DNA of 36,061 nt, taken from NCBI GenBank assembly GCA_019247695.1, contig JAFBAP010000069.1:1-36061 (forward strand), read 5' to 3'. Below the pieces are notes generated by a model. The model was not told the origin of the DNA. It searched no databases and saw only the letters and a list, made by a program, of their open reading frames with translations. Shown here in pieces: positions 23,594 to 32,115 of the stretch. Source of the stretch: Verrucomicrobiota bacterium (GTDB lineage: Bacteria; Verrucomicrobiota; Verrucomicrobiia; Chthoniobacterales; JAFAMB01). The number at the start of each line of letters is the position of its first letter. Positions within the stretch are counted from its first letter, which is position 1. Made by a program: the position numbers and the translations under genes.

Positions 23594-24217
23594 ATGCCCG
23601 ACAACTATTTCCAGACCGTGCTCACGCCCGCCGTGCAACAAGCCCAGGACAAGTACTTCGGGGAGCATCAAATCGCGGAGAATGCACCCAAGGGCGACGA
23701 GCTTACCCAGGACGAAGCGGACTTTATCGCCTCGCGCGACAGCTTCTATATCGCGACCGTCGGCGAGACCGGCTGGCCCTACATTCAACACCGCGGCGGT
23801 CCTCCGGGCTTCATAAAGGTGCTGAGCCCTCACCTTATCGGCTTCGCGGATTTCAAGGGCAACCGCCAACTGGTCAGTACCGGTAACCTCACGACGACCG
23901 ATCGGGTTGCCCTCTTCCTGATGGACTACCCGAACCGCACCCGGCTCAAGCTGCTTGGCCGCACCCGCGTGCTTTACGGGCGCGAGCATCCCGAACTGGT
24001 CGATCAGCTCGCCCCCGAATCACTCCGCCGCAAGGTGGAACGGCTCTTCCTCATCCGGGTTATTGGCTACGATTGGAACTGCCCGCAATACATCACCCCG
24101 CGGTTTACCGCTTCGGAGGTGGAGAAACTGATCCTGCCGTTAAAGGCCCGCATCGCCGAGTTGGAAGCCCGGCTCGCCGCACGCGACGGCTCCCCTGACC
24201 TGGAGAAGCATCGTTGA
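23594..24217 (+). CDS. Pyridoxamine-5'-phosphate-oxidase-like flavoprotein
   Basis: A 207-residue protein with a split-barrel PNPOx-like domain from about residue 38 to 160. The segment SFYIATVGETGWPYIQHRGGPPGF is typical of the FMN-binding subfamily annotated as 'pyridoxamine 5'-phosphate oxidase family protein', followed by FADFKGNRQLVSTGNL and ALFLMDYPNRTRLKLLGR. The C-terminus is a helix (VEKLILPLKARIAELEARLA). The family binds FMN, F420 or heme; members beside isochorismatase-like hydrolases are uncharacterised redox proteins. It is the first gene of a plus-strand cluster facing away from the sigma-54 regulator. It is not a vitamin B6 biosynthesis enzyme by architecture. Confidence 0.88.
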   Translation: MPDNYFQTVLTPAVQQAQDKYFGEHQIAENAPKGDELTQDEADFIASRDSFYIATVGETGWPYIQHRGGPPGFIKVLSPHLIGFADFKGNRQLVSTGNLTTTDRVALFLMDYPNRTRLKLLGRTRVLYGREHPELVDQLAPESLRRKVERLFLIRVIGYDWNCPQYITPRFTASEVEKLILPLKARIAELEARLAARDGSPDLEKHR

Positions 24218-24288
24218 AACGACAACGTCCGGGCCCTCCCCGCCCGGGAATTTACACCACAACGACCAATCCATCCCCACCCGTCAAG

Positions 24289-24402
24289 AATATGGACGCC
24301 CGCAACCTGTCCGTTCCGGGTCATTTTGCCCTGGAAACGCACGGAGAAGAAATTGCCGCCCGAATCGAGGCTTTCCTGAAGCAGCACCAACCAATGCCCT
24401 GA
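24289..24402 (+). pseudogene. Alpha/beta-hydrolase, C-terminal remnant
   Basis: The last 37 codons of a short frame read VPGHFALETHGEEIAARIEAFL, which is the standard C-terminal end of alpha/beta-fold hydrolases: a loop carrying the catalytic His (GHFALETH) followed by the final helix. Nothing of the upstream nucleophile elbow (GxSxG) is present between this and the PNPOx-like gene, which ends 72 bp before. An alpha/beta hydrolase is a frequent member of such gene clusters, so this is the remnant of a deleted operon member. The lost part would be about 230 codons. Confidence 0.6.
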
Positions 24403-24476
24403 TCTGATATTCAGTGAAGCCGGGCCGGCCCTCAAAGCCGTTCCGGCGCCTGAAAAATCCTCTACCGGAAACCGCC

Positions 24477-25136
24477 ATGAATATTCATCGTGAAGACACG
24501 GCCATTGTGTTCATCGATCCCCAAAACGAGGTGTTGAGTGAACGAGGCCTCGCGTGGCCCCTGGTCCATGAAAGCCTCCGGGAAAACCAGACCATTGACA
24601 ACATGGAGCGCCTGTTCCAGGCAGCGAAGGCCCAGGGTTTCGAAGTGTTTATATCCCCGCACTACTTCTACCCTATCGATCAAGGCTGGAAGTTCAACGG
24701 GCCGCTCGAAACCGAGGAGGCCCGCTCCGGTATGTTTGCGCGCCGGGGCGTCTTAAACCTTGAGGGCCTTGACGGGTCCGGCGCGGACTGGCTTGCGCGT
24801 TTCAAGCCCTACATCGAAGACGGCAAGACCGTCGTGGTCGCGCCGCACCGGGTGTGGGGCCCGGAGACCAATGACTTGGTTCTGCAGCTCCGGAAACGCA
24901 AGGTCAGCAAAGTCATCCTGGGCGGCATGCTTGCCAACATGTGCGTCGAATCGCACCTGCGCGAACTGCTCGAGCAAGGGTTCGAAGTCGCCGTAGCCAA
25001 AAATGCGACGGCGGCGCCGAGGCACCCCGAATGGGGCGACGGCTACCAGGCGGCGCTTATTAACTTTGCATTTCTCGCCCACGCGGTCTGGACGACGGAC
25101 CAAACCATCCGCGCAATGAAGCACGGCCAGCCGTAG
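24477..25136 (+). CDS. Cysteine hydrolase, isochorismatase-like family
   Basis: A 219-residue isochorismatase-fold protein. The catalytic Asp is D14 in VFIDPQNEV and the nucleophile Cys is C156 in ANMCVESH. The third triad residue, normally Lys (SPHK in the relatives I recall), appears here as Arg125 in APHRVWGPETNDL. The segment GDGYQAALINFAFLAHAVWTT near the C-terminus is conserved in this subgroup. Members hydrolyse amides, carbamates or related small molecules; the exact substrate is unknown. ATG 24477 is preferred to the in-frame ATG at 24414, whose extra 21 residues are Pro/Arg-rich and overlap remnant DNA. It lies 118 bp before the flavin reductase gene on the same strand. Confidence 0.88.
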   Translation: MNIHREDTAIVFIDPQNEVLSERGLAWPLVHESLRENQTIDNMERLFQAAKAQGFEVFISPHYFYPIDQGWKFNGPLETEEARSGMFARRGVLNLEGLDGSGADWLARFKPYIEDGKTVVVAPHRVWGPETNDLVLQLRKRKVSKVILGGMLANMCVESHLRELLEQGFEVAVAKNATAAPRHPEWGDGYQAALINFAFLAHAVWTTDQTIRAMKHGQP

Positions 25137-25254
25137 GACGGGTTGCCGAGAGTGATCCGTCCATGAACGTGATAGACACCACGACGGCCTCGAAACAAAC
25201 TGGAGGTCGTGCCTGAAAAGGCCCTCAACGCCAAAACCTTAATCACTCCACTGA

Positions 25255-26655
25255 ATGACCTATCCGCAATCCTATGAGGCCATCGTCATCGGGGGCGGCA
25301 AGGGCGGCAAGACGCTGGCGATGTATCTCGGCAAGCACGGGTACAAGACGGCCCTGGTCGAACGCGATCCCCTGATGATAGGCGGCGGTTGCATCAACGT
25401 CGCCTGCATCCCCACCAAAACGTTCATTGCCAGCGCCCGGCTGGTTCACTCGATCCGGCAGGCCGCTGAGTTCGGTATTCGGGTGGAGGGGGTTGCGGTT
25501 GACTGGCCGGCCGTCCGGAAACGCGTTGAAACCGTGGTGTCGGACATGCGGGCGTTGAACCTGAAGAACTTCACCTCCGTTCCAAGCCTTGACTTCATCC
25601 TGGGCACCGGCCGTTTCTTGGGCCCGGGCCGAGTCGAGGTGACGCAGACTGACGGCGCGACCCGGCAGCTGAGCTCCAGCCGCATTTTCATCGACACAGG
25701 CACCCGCCCGGCGGTGCCGGACCTACCCGGCTTGCGCGACGTCCCGTTTCTCACCAGCGACACCATCCAAAAACTCGAAGCCGTGCCTGCACGCCTGCTG
25801 GTGCTCGGGGCGGGCTACATCGGCCTGGAGTTCGCCCAGATGATGCAGCGGTTCGGGAGCCGGGTGACCGTTCTGGAGCGGGGCGGGCAAATCCTCAGCC
25901 ATGAAGACGCGGACATCGCCGAGCTGCTTGCAAACCATTTGCAAAGCGAAGGGGTTGAATTTCATCGCCAGTCGGCCGTCAAGGAGGTGCGCCCGTTGCC
26001 GGACGGTCAAGCGGCGGTCGCTTACGAAATGCCCGAAGGTAGAAGGGAATGGATCGGAACCCACCTGCTGGTTGCCCTCGGGCGCGCCCCGGTGACGAAG
26101 GACCTGGAGTTAGCCGCCGCCGGGGTTGAAACCACGGCCAAGGGCTTCATCAAGGTTAACGACCGCCTGGAAACAAACGTCCCAGGCATCTGGGCGCTGG
26201 GGGATGTAAGCGGCGGACCCCAATTCACGCACGCGTCCCTCGACGATTTTCGAATCCTTCGCGATAACGTGTTCGGCAAGGGGGCACGCTCGCGCAGCGA
26301 TCGGCTCGTGCCTTCCACCCTGTTCACCGACCCGGAACTGGCGCACGTGGGGCTTACCGAAAAAGAAGCAGTTGCCCGGGGATTGGAGGTCCAGGTGCTC
26401 CGGGTGCCGATCACGGCCCTGACCGTGCCGCGGGCGAGGACGACCGGCCGAATGGAAGGATTGCTGAAGGCCACCGTCGACAAGCCCACCCAACGGATTC
26501 TGGGTTGCACCCTGTTGGCGGCCGAAGCCGGCGAGATGATCGGCACCGTGCAGGCCGTCATGATGGCGGGACTGCCCGCCACTGCGCTGCGCGACGCGGT
26601 GCTGTCCCATCCGACGATGGTGGAAGGGTTTAACGCCCTGTTTGCCGCTTCATAA
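25255..26655 (+). CDS. FAD-dependent pyridine nucleotide-disulfide oxidoreductase, mercuric-reductase-like
   Basis: A 466-residue class I flavoprotein disulfide reductase. FAD motif VIGGGKGG is at residues 11-18, the redox-active disulfide is C46/C51 in GGCINVACIPTK, the NAD(P) motif is VLGAGYIGLEFAQ, and WALGDV marks the second FAD contact. The C-terminal dimer domain has SHPTMVEGF with the active-site His. It lacks the N-terminal heavy-metal domain and the C-terminal Cys-Cys pair of true MerA, and no lipoyl complex genes are nearby. It is therefore best called an orphan disulfide or quinone/metal reductase. The SDR gene follows after only 17 bp, so the two are co-transcribed. Confidence 0.92.
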   Translation: MTYPQSYEAIVIGGGKGGKTLAMYLGKHGYKTALVERDPLMIGGGCINVACIPTKTFIASARLVHSIRQAAEFGIRVEGVAVDWPAVRKRVETVVSDMRALNLKNFTSVPSLDFILGTGRFLGPGRVEVTQTDGATRQLSSSRIFIDTGTRPAVPDLPGLRDVPFLTSDTIQKLEAVPARLLVLGAGYIGLEFAQMMQRFGSRVTVLERGGQILSHEDADIAELLANHLQSEGVEFHRQSAVKEVRPLPDGQAAVAYEMPEGRREWIGTHLLVALGRAPVTKDLELAAAGVETTAKGFIKVNDRLETNVPGIWALGDVSGGPQFTHASLDDFRILRDNVFGKGARSRSDRLVPSTLFTDPELAHVGLTEKEAVARGLEVQVLRVPITALTVPRARTTGRMEGLLKATVDKPTQRILGCTLLAAEAGEMIGTVQAVMMAGLPATALRDAVLSHPTMVEGFNALFAAS

Positions 26656-26672
26656 CCCCCCAGGCACCGTTT

Positions 26673-27434
26673 ATGGCTTCATCTAACCGATTCGACGGCA
26701 AGGTTGTTCTCATCACGGGCGGCACCAGCGGGCTCGGGCTCGCCACCGCCCGGCATTTTTTGTCCGAAGGGGCACAGGTTATCATCACGGGACGACGTCC
26801 GGATGCACTCGAAACCGCCGGCAAGGAACTAGGCGGAAACGTGATCGGGGTCCGAGGGGACGTGTCGAAGCTTGATGACCTGGACCGCCTCTTCAGCGTC
26901 ATCAGGGACCGGGCGGGCCGGCTCGACGTCCTTTTTGCCAACGCCGGCGGCGGCGGGTTTGTGCCGCTGGAACAAGTGACCGAGGCCCACTTCGACAAGT
27001 ACTTTGACATCAACGTGAAGGGCACGCTTTTCACCGTCCAGAAAGCGCTGCCGCTGATGACCGGCGGCGGCGCGATCGTCATCAACGGCTCCATGGTCTC
27101 GATCAAAGGCGTTCCCGGTTTCGGGGTCTACGCGGCGACGAAGGCGGCGTTGCGGTCCTTCGCGCGGACGTGGGCGGCCGAGTTCAAGGGGCGCAACATT
27201 CGCGTCAACGTGATCGCACCGGGCACGGTGGTAACGCCCGGTTACAACACCGAACTCGGCATGAACGACGAGCAGATTGAAGCGTTTGCGTCCCAGGCGG
27301 CCGCCGGCGCACCCCTCGGCCGCACCGGCACGCCCGATGAGATTGCCAAAGCCGTCGCCTTCCTTGCTTCTGACGAGAGTAGCTTCATCACCGGCATCGA
27401 GCTCTTCGTCGATGGAGGTAGCGCGCAGGTCTGA
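26673..27434 (+). CDS. Short-chain dehydrogenase/reductase (SDR)
   Basis: A 253-residue classical SDR. It has TGGTSGLG (15-22), NAG in LFANAGGGG, catalytic Ser140, Tyr153 and Lys157 (YAATK), and the normal end FITGIELFVDGGSAQV. Arg in ITGRRPD after strand 2 suggests NADP(H) preference. Such SDRs are very common as general ketone or aldehyde reductases. It follows the flavin reductase gene by 17 bp and probably belongs to the sigma-54-regulator-linked cluster. Repeat block R6 begins immediately after its stop codon. Confidence 0.93.
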   Translation: MASSNRFDGKVVLITGGTSGLGLATARHFLSEGAQVIITGRRPDALETAGKELGGNVIGVRGDVSKLDDLDRLFSVIRDRAGRLDVLFANAGGGGFVPLEQVTEAHFDKYFDINVKGTLFTVQKALPLMTGGGAIVINGSMVSIKGVPGFGVYAATKAALRSFARTWAAEFKGRNIRVNVIAPGTVVTPGYNTELGMNDEQIEAFASQAAAGAPLGRTGTPDEIAKAVAFLASDESSFITGIELFVDGGSAQV

Positions 27435-27436
27435 TA

Positions 27437-27600
27437 CCAATCAGACAGTTATCTTGGTGGAATGTCGACCGGGTTTGCGCCCCGAAGGAGCCGGAGAACT
27501 TAGCACAGCGTGTCAGCGTCACATCGGTCTAAGGCCCAACGGGCCGTGAGAACTTACATCGGTGTGCGAATAGGTTGAGCCGGTGTTTGCCCCGGAGGAG
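27437..27600. repeat. Intergenic repeat block R6 (degraded)
   Basis: A poor copy of the shared opening (cagacagttatcttggtgga) is followed by ggagccggagaacttagca, cacatcggtctaaggcccaa, a second ggcccaacgggcc palindrome and gaacttacatcggtgtg. It starts 3 bp after the SDR stop codon and ends upstream of the SnoaL-like gene, so it separates this gene from the main cluster. Confidence 0.6.
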
Positions 27601-27669
27601 CAGCCGAAGCGCAGCGCGGTACTTCAGTGCCGGGAAGGGCAGACACACATCACCCTCAAGAAGCTCTAC

Positions 27670-28065
27670 ATGAACACGGAAACCGAAAAGAGAGAAATTG
27701 CCGAACAATTCCTGAACGCGATGCGGACGCGCGATGCGGACGTCCTCAGGTCAATCCTGGACAAAAGCGCCGTGTGGAGCCTGCCCGGAAACAGCCTCAT
27801 CTCCGGAGAAGCACGGGGAGTCGATGCCGTTATCGGGCGGGCGCAAACCATCCGGGACCACGGCATGTCTTTTGCCGTCAAGCGCATCCTCATCGGATAC
27901 CACGGAGCTGCGCTCTCGTTACACAACACGGCGCAGCGCGGGACCCTGGTATTCGACCAGGATCTCACTACGGTTTTGAGAATCCGGGATGGCAAGGTTA
28001 CGGAGATCGATACTTATATGTCCGACGTGGAAATGGTGAACACGTACTTCGCGCAAACGCGCTGA
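27670..28065 (+). CDS. SnoaL/NTF2-like protein
   Basis: A 131-residue alpha+beta protein of the NTF2/SnoaL superfamily. It has an N-terminal helix pair (REIAEQFLNAMRTRDADVL), the short strand AVWSLPGNSLISG, and C-terminal strands ending LRIRDGKVTEIDTYMSD, which is the typical cone-shaped fold signature. Family members are isomerases, cyclases, dehydratases or ligand-binding proteins. The ATG at 27670 starts the first helix; an in-frame ATG at 27583 would add 29 residues that fall in repeat-like DNA. It is downstream of the redox cluster but separated from it by repeat block R6. Confidence 0.82.
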   Translation: MNTETEKREIAEQFLNAMRTRDADVLRSILDKSAVWSLPGNSLISGEARGVDAVIGRAQTIRDHGMSFAVKRILIGYHGAALSLHNTAQRGTLVFDQDLTTVLRIRDGKVTEIDTYMSDVEMVNTYFAQTR

Positions 28066-28077
28066 GCTTTACCCGAT

Positions 28078-28446
28078 GTGAGTAAGACGGTCAGACGTAA
28101 CCTACCCGCGTCGGTTCGGCAGCGCCTGCTGAACCTGAGCCGGGATCGACAAGAACCGTTCAACGCGACCCTGGTGCGTTATGCGATTGAATGCCTCTTC
28201 TATCGCCTGAGCGTGTCACCCTATGCCGATAGATTTCTCCTGAAGGGTGCAATGCTGTTTGCCACTTGGTCAGAGACTCTTCATCGGCCAACTCAAGACG
28301 TCGATGCGCTGGGTTATGGCGATCCGGATGCGGGCGAGCCGATCAGTAAAGTTCTACCAATCCTACATCTTCCCGCATCAAGGCTACCTGAATCTCTCCT
28401 CGGTTCCCAGGTGCCCGGCCAGCGTTACACCTGGCAGACCGTATAA
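28078..28446 (+). pseudogene. AbiEii-type nucleotidyltransferase toxin gene, truncated
   Basis: Residues 1 to about 88 match the start of AbiEii/AbiGii-type toxins: a basic N-terminus, RQRLLNLSRDRQEPFN, the helix LVRYAIECLFYRLS, then ADRFLLKGAMLFATW and the nucleotidyltransferase strand RPTQDVDALGYGD with the paired Asp. Intact toxins run to about 250-300 residues. Here the frame loses similarity after about residue 90 and ends in a stop within repeat block R7. The start is GTG 28078, 12 bp after the SnoaL-like gene. No antitoxin (AbiEi-like) gene precedes it. The truncated protein lacks the rest of the catalytic fold and is probably inactive. Confidence 0.7.
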
Positions 28447-28523
28447 ACGGTCCAGGCGCAACGGGCCGGCAGACGGTTTGATGGCCTGAAGGGCCAAAGG
28501 AACTTAGCCCAGGGTTTACACGA
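28398..28523. repeat. Intergenic repeat block R7, interrupting the AbiEii gene
   Basis: It contains the agcgttacacctggcagacc / gtataaacggtcc segment with a 6-bp stem around ataa (gaccgt/acggtc), a gcaacgggcc half-palindrome, ggcctgaagggccaaaggaa and ttagcccagggtttac. The same order occurs in R4 from about 17050 to 17155. It sits exactly where the AbiEii reading frame stops making sense. Confidence 0.75.
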
Positions 28524-28538
28524 CTTTTGACACTCCCG

Positions 28539-29273
28539 CTATTTTCCCAGCAGGACGATCTGACCCTGGGGTGTCTGAGAGCCGCCAGCTTTCTCGACGC
28601 TCACTGCGAAAGCGCCGGCGGTTCCAACGGCTTTAGCGGGTGTGAAATTTACCCTGCCCAACCCCGATGCAGGATAGGGCACCAGGCCGGCGCTGATCGG
28701 TTGCGGGCTTTTAGGATCAATGACCCAGAGCTGGTAATTCTTGCCCGGCGGCGGCGCGGGTAGATCGTGCATCTCGATAAGGCCGGCATTCTTTGCCTCG
28801 TCCCAAATCACCACAGCCCGGGCGCGGGCATAAGCGTCGATTTGCGCTTGGAGGGTCGTGATCTTCAGTTGTGAGAGCAGGTCCTGACGGCGCAAATCGG
28901 CCAGCGCTTCCTCCAGGCGCACCTCTTTATCCCGCAACCTAGTCAGCTTGCGTTCCGTCCGGATACGGCTACCCGCAAGGACTGCGCACATCAGGGCTAA
29001 GCAAGCCGCAAGCGCCCAGGGGACCAATGTACCGCGGATGAAATTCTTACCCTCAATTTTGGGATTTTCTCGTACGATCCGAGCAGGCAAGTCCGACGGG
29101 GGCGCTGCTGGAGGTGCCGCGAGGGCAAACAAGGCAAATGCCTCCTCGATTTCGCAGGTGAATTCACGCAGCTCCCGATCCTGCGTAAGCGCGGCCCGAA
29201 ACCGCTGTTCCTTTAACCAAGCCAACTCGCCCAATACGTACTTGACGGCCAGTTCTTCCTTAGCTTCGTCCAT
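28539..29273 (-). CDS. Anti-sigma factor, RskA/anti-sigma-K type
   Basis: A 244-residue protein. The cytoplasmic N-terminus (EELAVKYVLGELAWLKEQRF) resembles the zinc-less anti-sigma domain. One membrane helix (PWALAACLALMCAVLAGS) follows at about residues 85-105. After a coiled coil (LTRLRDKEVRLEEALADL) comes the extracytoplasmic RskA domain with GKNYQLWVIDPKSPQPISAGLV and a C-terminal GAFAVSVEKAGGS segment. It would hold the neighbouring ECF sigma factor at the membrane and release it upon a signal, probably by proteolysis. ATG 29273 has a GGGAGGA site at ideal spacing, so I prefer it to ATG 29291. The start overlaps the sigma gene by 14 bp, a typical coupling. Confidence 0.9.
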   Translation of the reverse strand: MDEAKEELAVKYVLGELAWLKEQRFRAALTQDRELREFTCEIEEAFALFALAAPPAAPPSDLPARIVRENPKIEGKNFIRGTLVPWALAACLALMCAVLAGSRIRTERKLTRLRDKEVRLEEALADLRRQDLLSQLKITTLQAQIDAYARARAVVIWDEAKNAGLIEMHDLPAPPPGKNYQLWVIDPKSPQPISAGLVPYPASGLGRVNFTPAKAVGTAGAFAVSVEKAGGSQTPQGQIVLLGK

Positions 29274-29853
29274 GAAGTCCTCCCGTGACAAAGCTTCTCA
29301 GTTTGACCAAACCACGGCGGATCCGCGCTTTCACCGTCCCCAATGGGGTCTCCAGGCGTTCTGCAATCTGCTCATGCGTCAATCCGCCAAAGAAGGCGAG
29401 TTCCAATGCCTGACGTTGTTCCGGCGCAAGTTGTTCAAGCGCACAACGCACCTCGGCCCGGCGCTCGCGCAGAATCGGTTCCTGCACGGACTGCTCGTCA
29501 ATTCCCGTTTCGAGGTCGGCTGCTCCGGTCGCCGATTCGCGCAACCGCTCATCGCGTTGACGGATCCGGAGTTTATCGATGGCTTTATGGCGCACGATCA
29601 ACACTGCCCAGGCGAAAACGCTGCTCCGGCACGGATCGAAGGATGGCGCCTTGCGCCAGATGTAGGTGAAGCCTTCCTGCAGTACATCCTCGGCTTCGGC
29701 GGCGTCGTGCACCATCCGCAGGGCCATGCCGTACAGGGCCGGCGCAAGACGCTCGTATAAGGCGCTGAACGCACGGTCGTCCCCCCGGGCAACCCGGCGC
29801 ATGAGTTCTGCGTTGAACTGGTTTTCCGATTCGTCCACGGCCCAAACGATCAA
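29260..29853 (-). CDS. ECF RNA polymerase sigma factor, SigK-like
   Basis: A 197-residue ECF sigma factor. Region 2 covers GDDRAFSALYERLAPALYGMALRM, AEAEDVLQEGFTYIWRKA and the DNA-melting stretch FAWAVLIVRHKAIDKLRIRQR. Region 4 is the helix-turn-helix LAPEQRQALELAFFGGLTHEQIAERLETPLGTVKARIRRGL. The 14-bp overlap with the RskA-type anti-sigma gene pairs the two. The annotated start is a TTG at 29853 without a ribosome-binding site; GTG at 29838 or ATG at 29802 are possible, since region 2 begins only after residue 18. The regulon is unknown; autoregulation would be usual. Confidence 0.92.
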   Translation of the reverse strand: MIVWAVDESENQFNAELMRRVARGDDRAFSALYERLAPALYGMALRMVHDAAEAEDVLQEGFTYIWRKAPSFDPCRSSVFAWAVLIVRHKAIDKLRIRQRDERLRESATGAADLETGIDEQSVQEPILRERRAEVRCALEQLAPEQRQALELAFFGGLTHEQIAERLETPLGTVKARIRRGLVKLRSFVTGGLHGRS

Positions 29854-30345
29854 TGATCAAGCAAATTCGGTTATGGTTTTACGTTCCGGGGGTCGGGCCA
29901 AGTCAAGCGCAGACCGTTTAATCCTGCCGGATTCGCGCATGGAGGCAAGCCGTCCGTCCGTTGGAACCGCGCGAACCCTTCGGCGCGCGTTTGTGCGTCA
30001 GGGGGTCCCATCAAAAGTCATAATGAATTTCATAGAGTTGGTCGATCGCAAGGGTGATTATTGGTAAGTACACAGGGTGAAAAGAAAATGGCAGGCAGAT
30101 CGTCCGGGCGCATGTTAAAACGCTTCTGCCGGACCTATTCGCTGCGGTTATGCAGGGGCGCTCTGCTTTCAGAGGTTTGCAACCTTCGGTACCGAATCTC
30201 CATCGCTGACCTAGCCATAAAATCCGCTGGTTGGTTTCGTGGTTCACTGCCTTTGATTTTCCGCCGGTCACCCTGGCTCGCAGTCAACGCTGCATCCGTT
30301 TTCGGCTTTCACGCGCACCTTTCATCAAGATATGGAGCGTTCCTT
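29854..30345. other. Divergent intergenic region
   Basis: About 490 bp between the divergent ECF sigma gene and the DUF255 gene. It must hold promoters for both directions, but no hexamer pair is convincing. A plus-strand in-frame extension from 30061 into the DUF255 gene encodes Arg/Ser-rich residues without a motif and is not taken as coding. No repeat-family member is present. Confidence 0.4.
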
Positions 30346-32115
30346 ATGCGCACTCGGCTTTTGGTCTTAACGGCCCTTGCTTTGTCGGCGCCCGGCAAGA
30401 GCCTGGCAAACCCACCGGCAATTGATTGGGAACCGTGGTCAGAGGACGTATTCGCCCGGGCGCAACAGGAGCACCGTTTCGTCCTGCTCGATCTCGGCAC
30501 GGGGTGGTGCCACTGGTGCCACGTCATGGAGAAAGTGACGTACGAAGACCCGAAAGTGATCGAGCTCATTCAGGCTCGTTACCTCGCCGTTCGCGCCGAT
30601 GCGGATGCGCGCCCGGACCTTGCCAACTGCTACGAGGATTACGGATGGCCGGCGACAATCGTCTTCGGTCCCGACCGCGGTGAGATCGTCAAGCGTCGTG
30701 GTTACATCCCGCCTCGCCCCATGGCTGCGATGCTTCAGGCAATCATCGATGACCCGACCCCGGGTCCTTCGGTCCTACCCGAGCCGGTCCTAACGCCCGG
30801 CGGTGAAATGGAGCTCAGGCCGGAGGCGCGTGACCGGTTTCGCCAGGTCCTTTTCGAGAACTACGACGACCGCCGTGCAGGTTGGGGCACGACCCAGAAG
30901 TTCCTGCCGTGGGACATTATTGAATATTGCATGGGTGAAACGCTTGGCGGCGACCGGCGTGGCGGGCGTTTCGAGCGAATGGCGCGTGAAACGCTTGCCG
31001 CTAACCTTAGGTTGATCGACCCGGCCTGGGGCGGCGTTTACCAATACTCGACTGACGGGGATTGGGACCATCCGCATTTTGAAAAGATCATGCAAATGCA
31101 GGCAGAAAACCTGCGGATTTACGCTCAGGCCTACGCAGTGTGGCATGATCCCATCTATCTGCAGGCCGCCCGGCAGATTCACCGGTACTTGAGAGATTTT
31201 CTTACCGCGCCCGCCGGCGCGTTCTACACCAGTCAGGATGCCGACCTCATCGAGGGCGAACACGCCGGAAACTATTTTGCGCTCAACGACGGGGCGCGCA
31301 GGCGGCTCGGCATTCCGCGGGTAGACACGCATATCTACGCACGCGAAAACGGCTGGGCCATCCATGCACTCGCCATCTTCTACGAGGTTGCGGGTGAGCC
31401 GGGGTACCTGTCTGACGCGGTCCGCGCGGCGCACTGGATTTTAGAGCACCGCAGCCTGGGCGAAGGCGGTTTTTCCCACGACGCCAATGATCCGGCCGGA
31501 CCTTATCTGGGCGACAGCCTGGCGATGGGACAAGCGTTTCTCAGCCTCTACGCGGCAACAGCCGACCGTGCCTGGCTCACAAGGGCTGAGGGGGCGATGG
31601 ATTACCTTTCGGCGCACTTCAAGGCTGAAGTTGGTTACCTCACTGCAGCCGGCGGCACCGCATTGGGAGCCAGGCCGCAGGTCGACGAGAATGCGACCGT
31701 TGCGCGTTTCGCCAATCTACTTTACCACTACACGGGTGAATGGCGCTTCCGGCAAGCAGCTGAACACGCAATCCGGTTTCTCGTGCTGCCGGCAGCGGCA
31801 GAGCGCCGCGGCTTCCAGGTTGCCGGCTTCCTGCTGGCCGACCGCGAATTTAACGCGCTGCCCGTCCACGTGACCGTAGTGGGCCGAAAAGATGACTCAA
31901 CGGCCCAGGCTTTGTTCAAGGCGGCGCTCCAGCAACCGGCAACTTACAAGCGGATTGAATGGTGGGACGCCCGGGAAGGCACGTTGCCAAATCCGGACGT
32001 CCAATACCCTGAGTTGGCGACCCCAGCGGCATTCGTCTGTACGGACCGCAGTTGCTCTGCGCCCGTCCTGTTACCCGCTACGCTCGACCGCGTGCTGCGC
32101 CGGTTGCCGCGTTGA
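30346..32115 (+). CDS. Exported DUF255 / YyaL-SSP411-type thioredoxin-fold protein
   Basis: A 589-residue protein. The N-terminal 21 residues are a signal peptide (MRTRLLVLTALALSAPGKSLA). A thioredoxin-like domain follows with the active-site motif WCHWCH (54-59, Cys55 and Cys58) inside FVLLDLGTGWCHWCHVMEKV. The rest is the alpha/alpha-barrel expected in this family (segments YAVWHDPIYLQAARQIHRYL, FYTSQDADLIEGEHAGNYFAL, SLAMGQAFLSLYAATADRAW). The SQDAD motif is typical of DUF255. The function is unknown; a periplasmic redox or glycan-related role is suggested by the two domains. ATG 30346 has GGAG about 8 nt upstream and begins the signal peptide. It is shorter than the usual cytoplasmic members (about 650-700 residues). 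Confidence 0.88.
   Translation: MRTRLLVLTALALSAPGKSLANPPAIDWEPWSEDVFARAQQEHRFVLLDLGTGWCHWCHVMEKVTYEDPKVIELIQARYLAVRADADARPDLANCYEDYGWPATIVFGPDRGEIVKRRGYIPPRPMAAMLQAIIDDPTPGPSVLPEPVLTPGGEMELRPEARDRFRQVLFENYDDRRAGWGTTQKFLPWDIIEYCMGETLGGDRRGGRFERMARETLAANLRLIDPAWGGVYQYSTDGDWDHPHFEKIMQMQAENLRIYAQAYAVWHDPIYLQAARQIHRYLRDFLTAPAGAFYTSQDADLIEGEHAGNYFALNDGARRRLGIPRVDTHIYARENGWAIHALAIFYEVAGEPGYLSDAVRAAHWILEHRSLGEGGFSHDANDPAGPYLGDSLAMGQAFLSLYAATADRAWLTRAEGAMDYLSAHFKAEVGYLTAAGGTALGARPQVDENATVARFANLLYHYTGEWRFRQAAEHAIRFLVLPAAAERRGFQVAGFLLADREFNALPVHVTVVGRKDDSTAQALFKAALQQPATYKRIEWWDAREGTLPNPDVQYPELATPAAFVCTDRSCSAPVLLPATLDRVLRRLPR

Noticed and set aside
25255-26655. True mercuric reductase or mer operon
   Set aside because: No heavy-metal domain, no C-terminal Cys pair, and no merR/merT/merP genes nearby.
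30061-30345. 95-residue N-terminal extension of the DUF255 gene
   Set aside because: The extension is Arg/Ser-rich with no motif, while ATG 30346 has a ribosome-binding site and starts a clean signal peptide.
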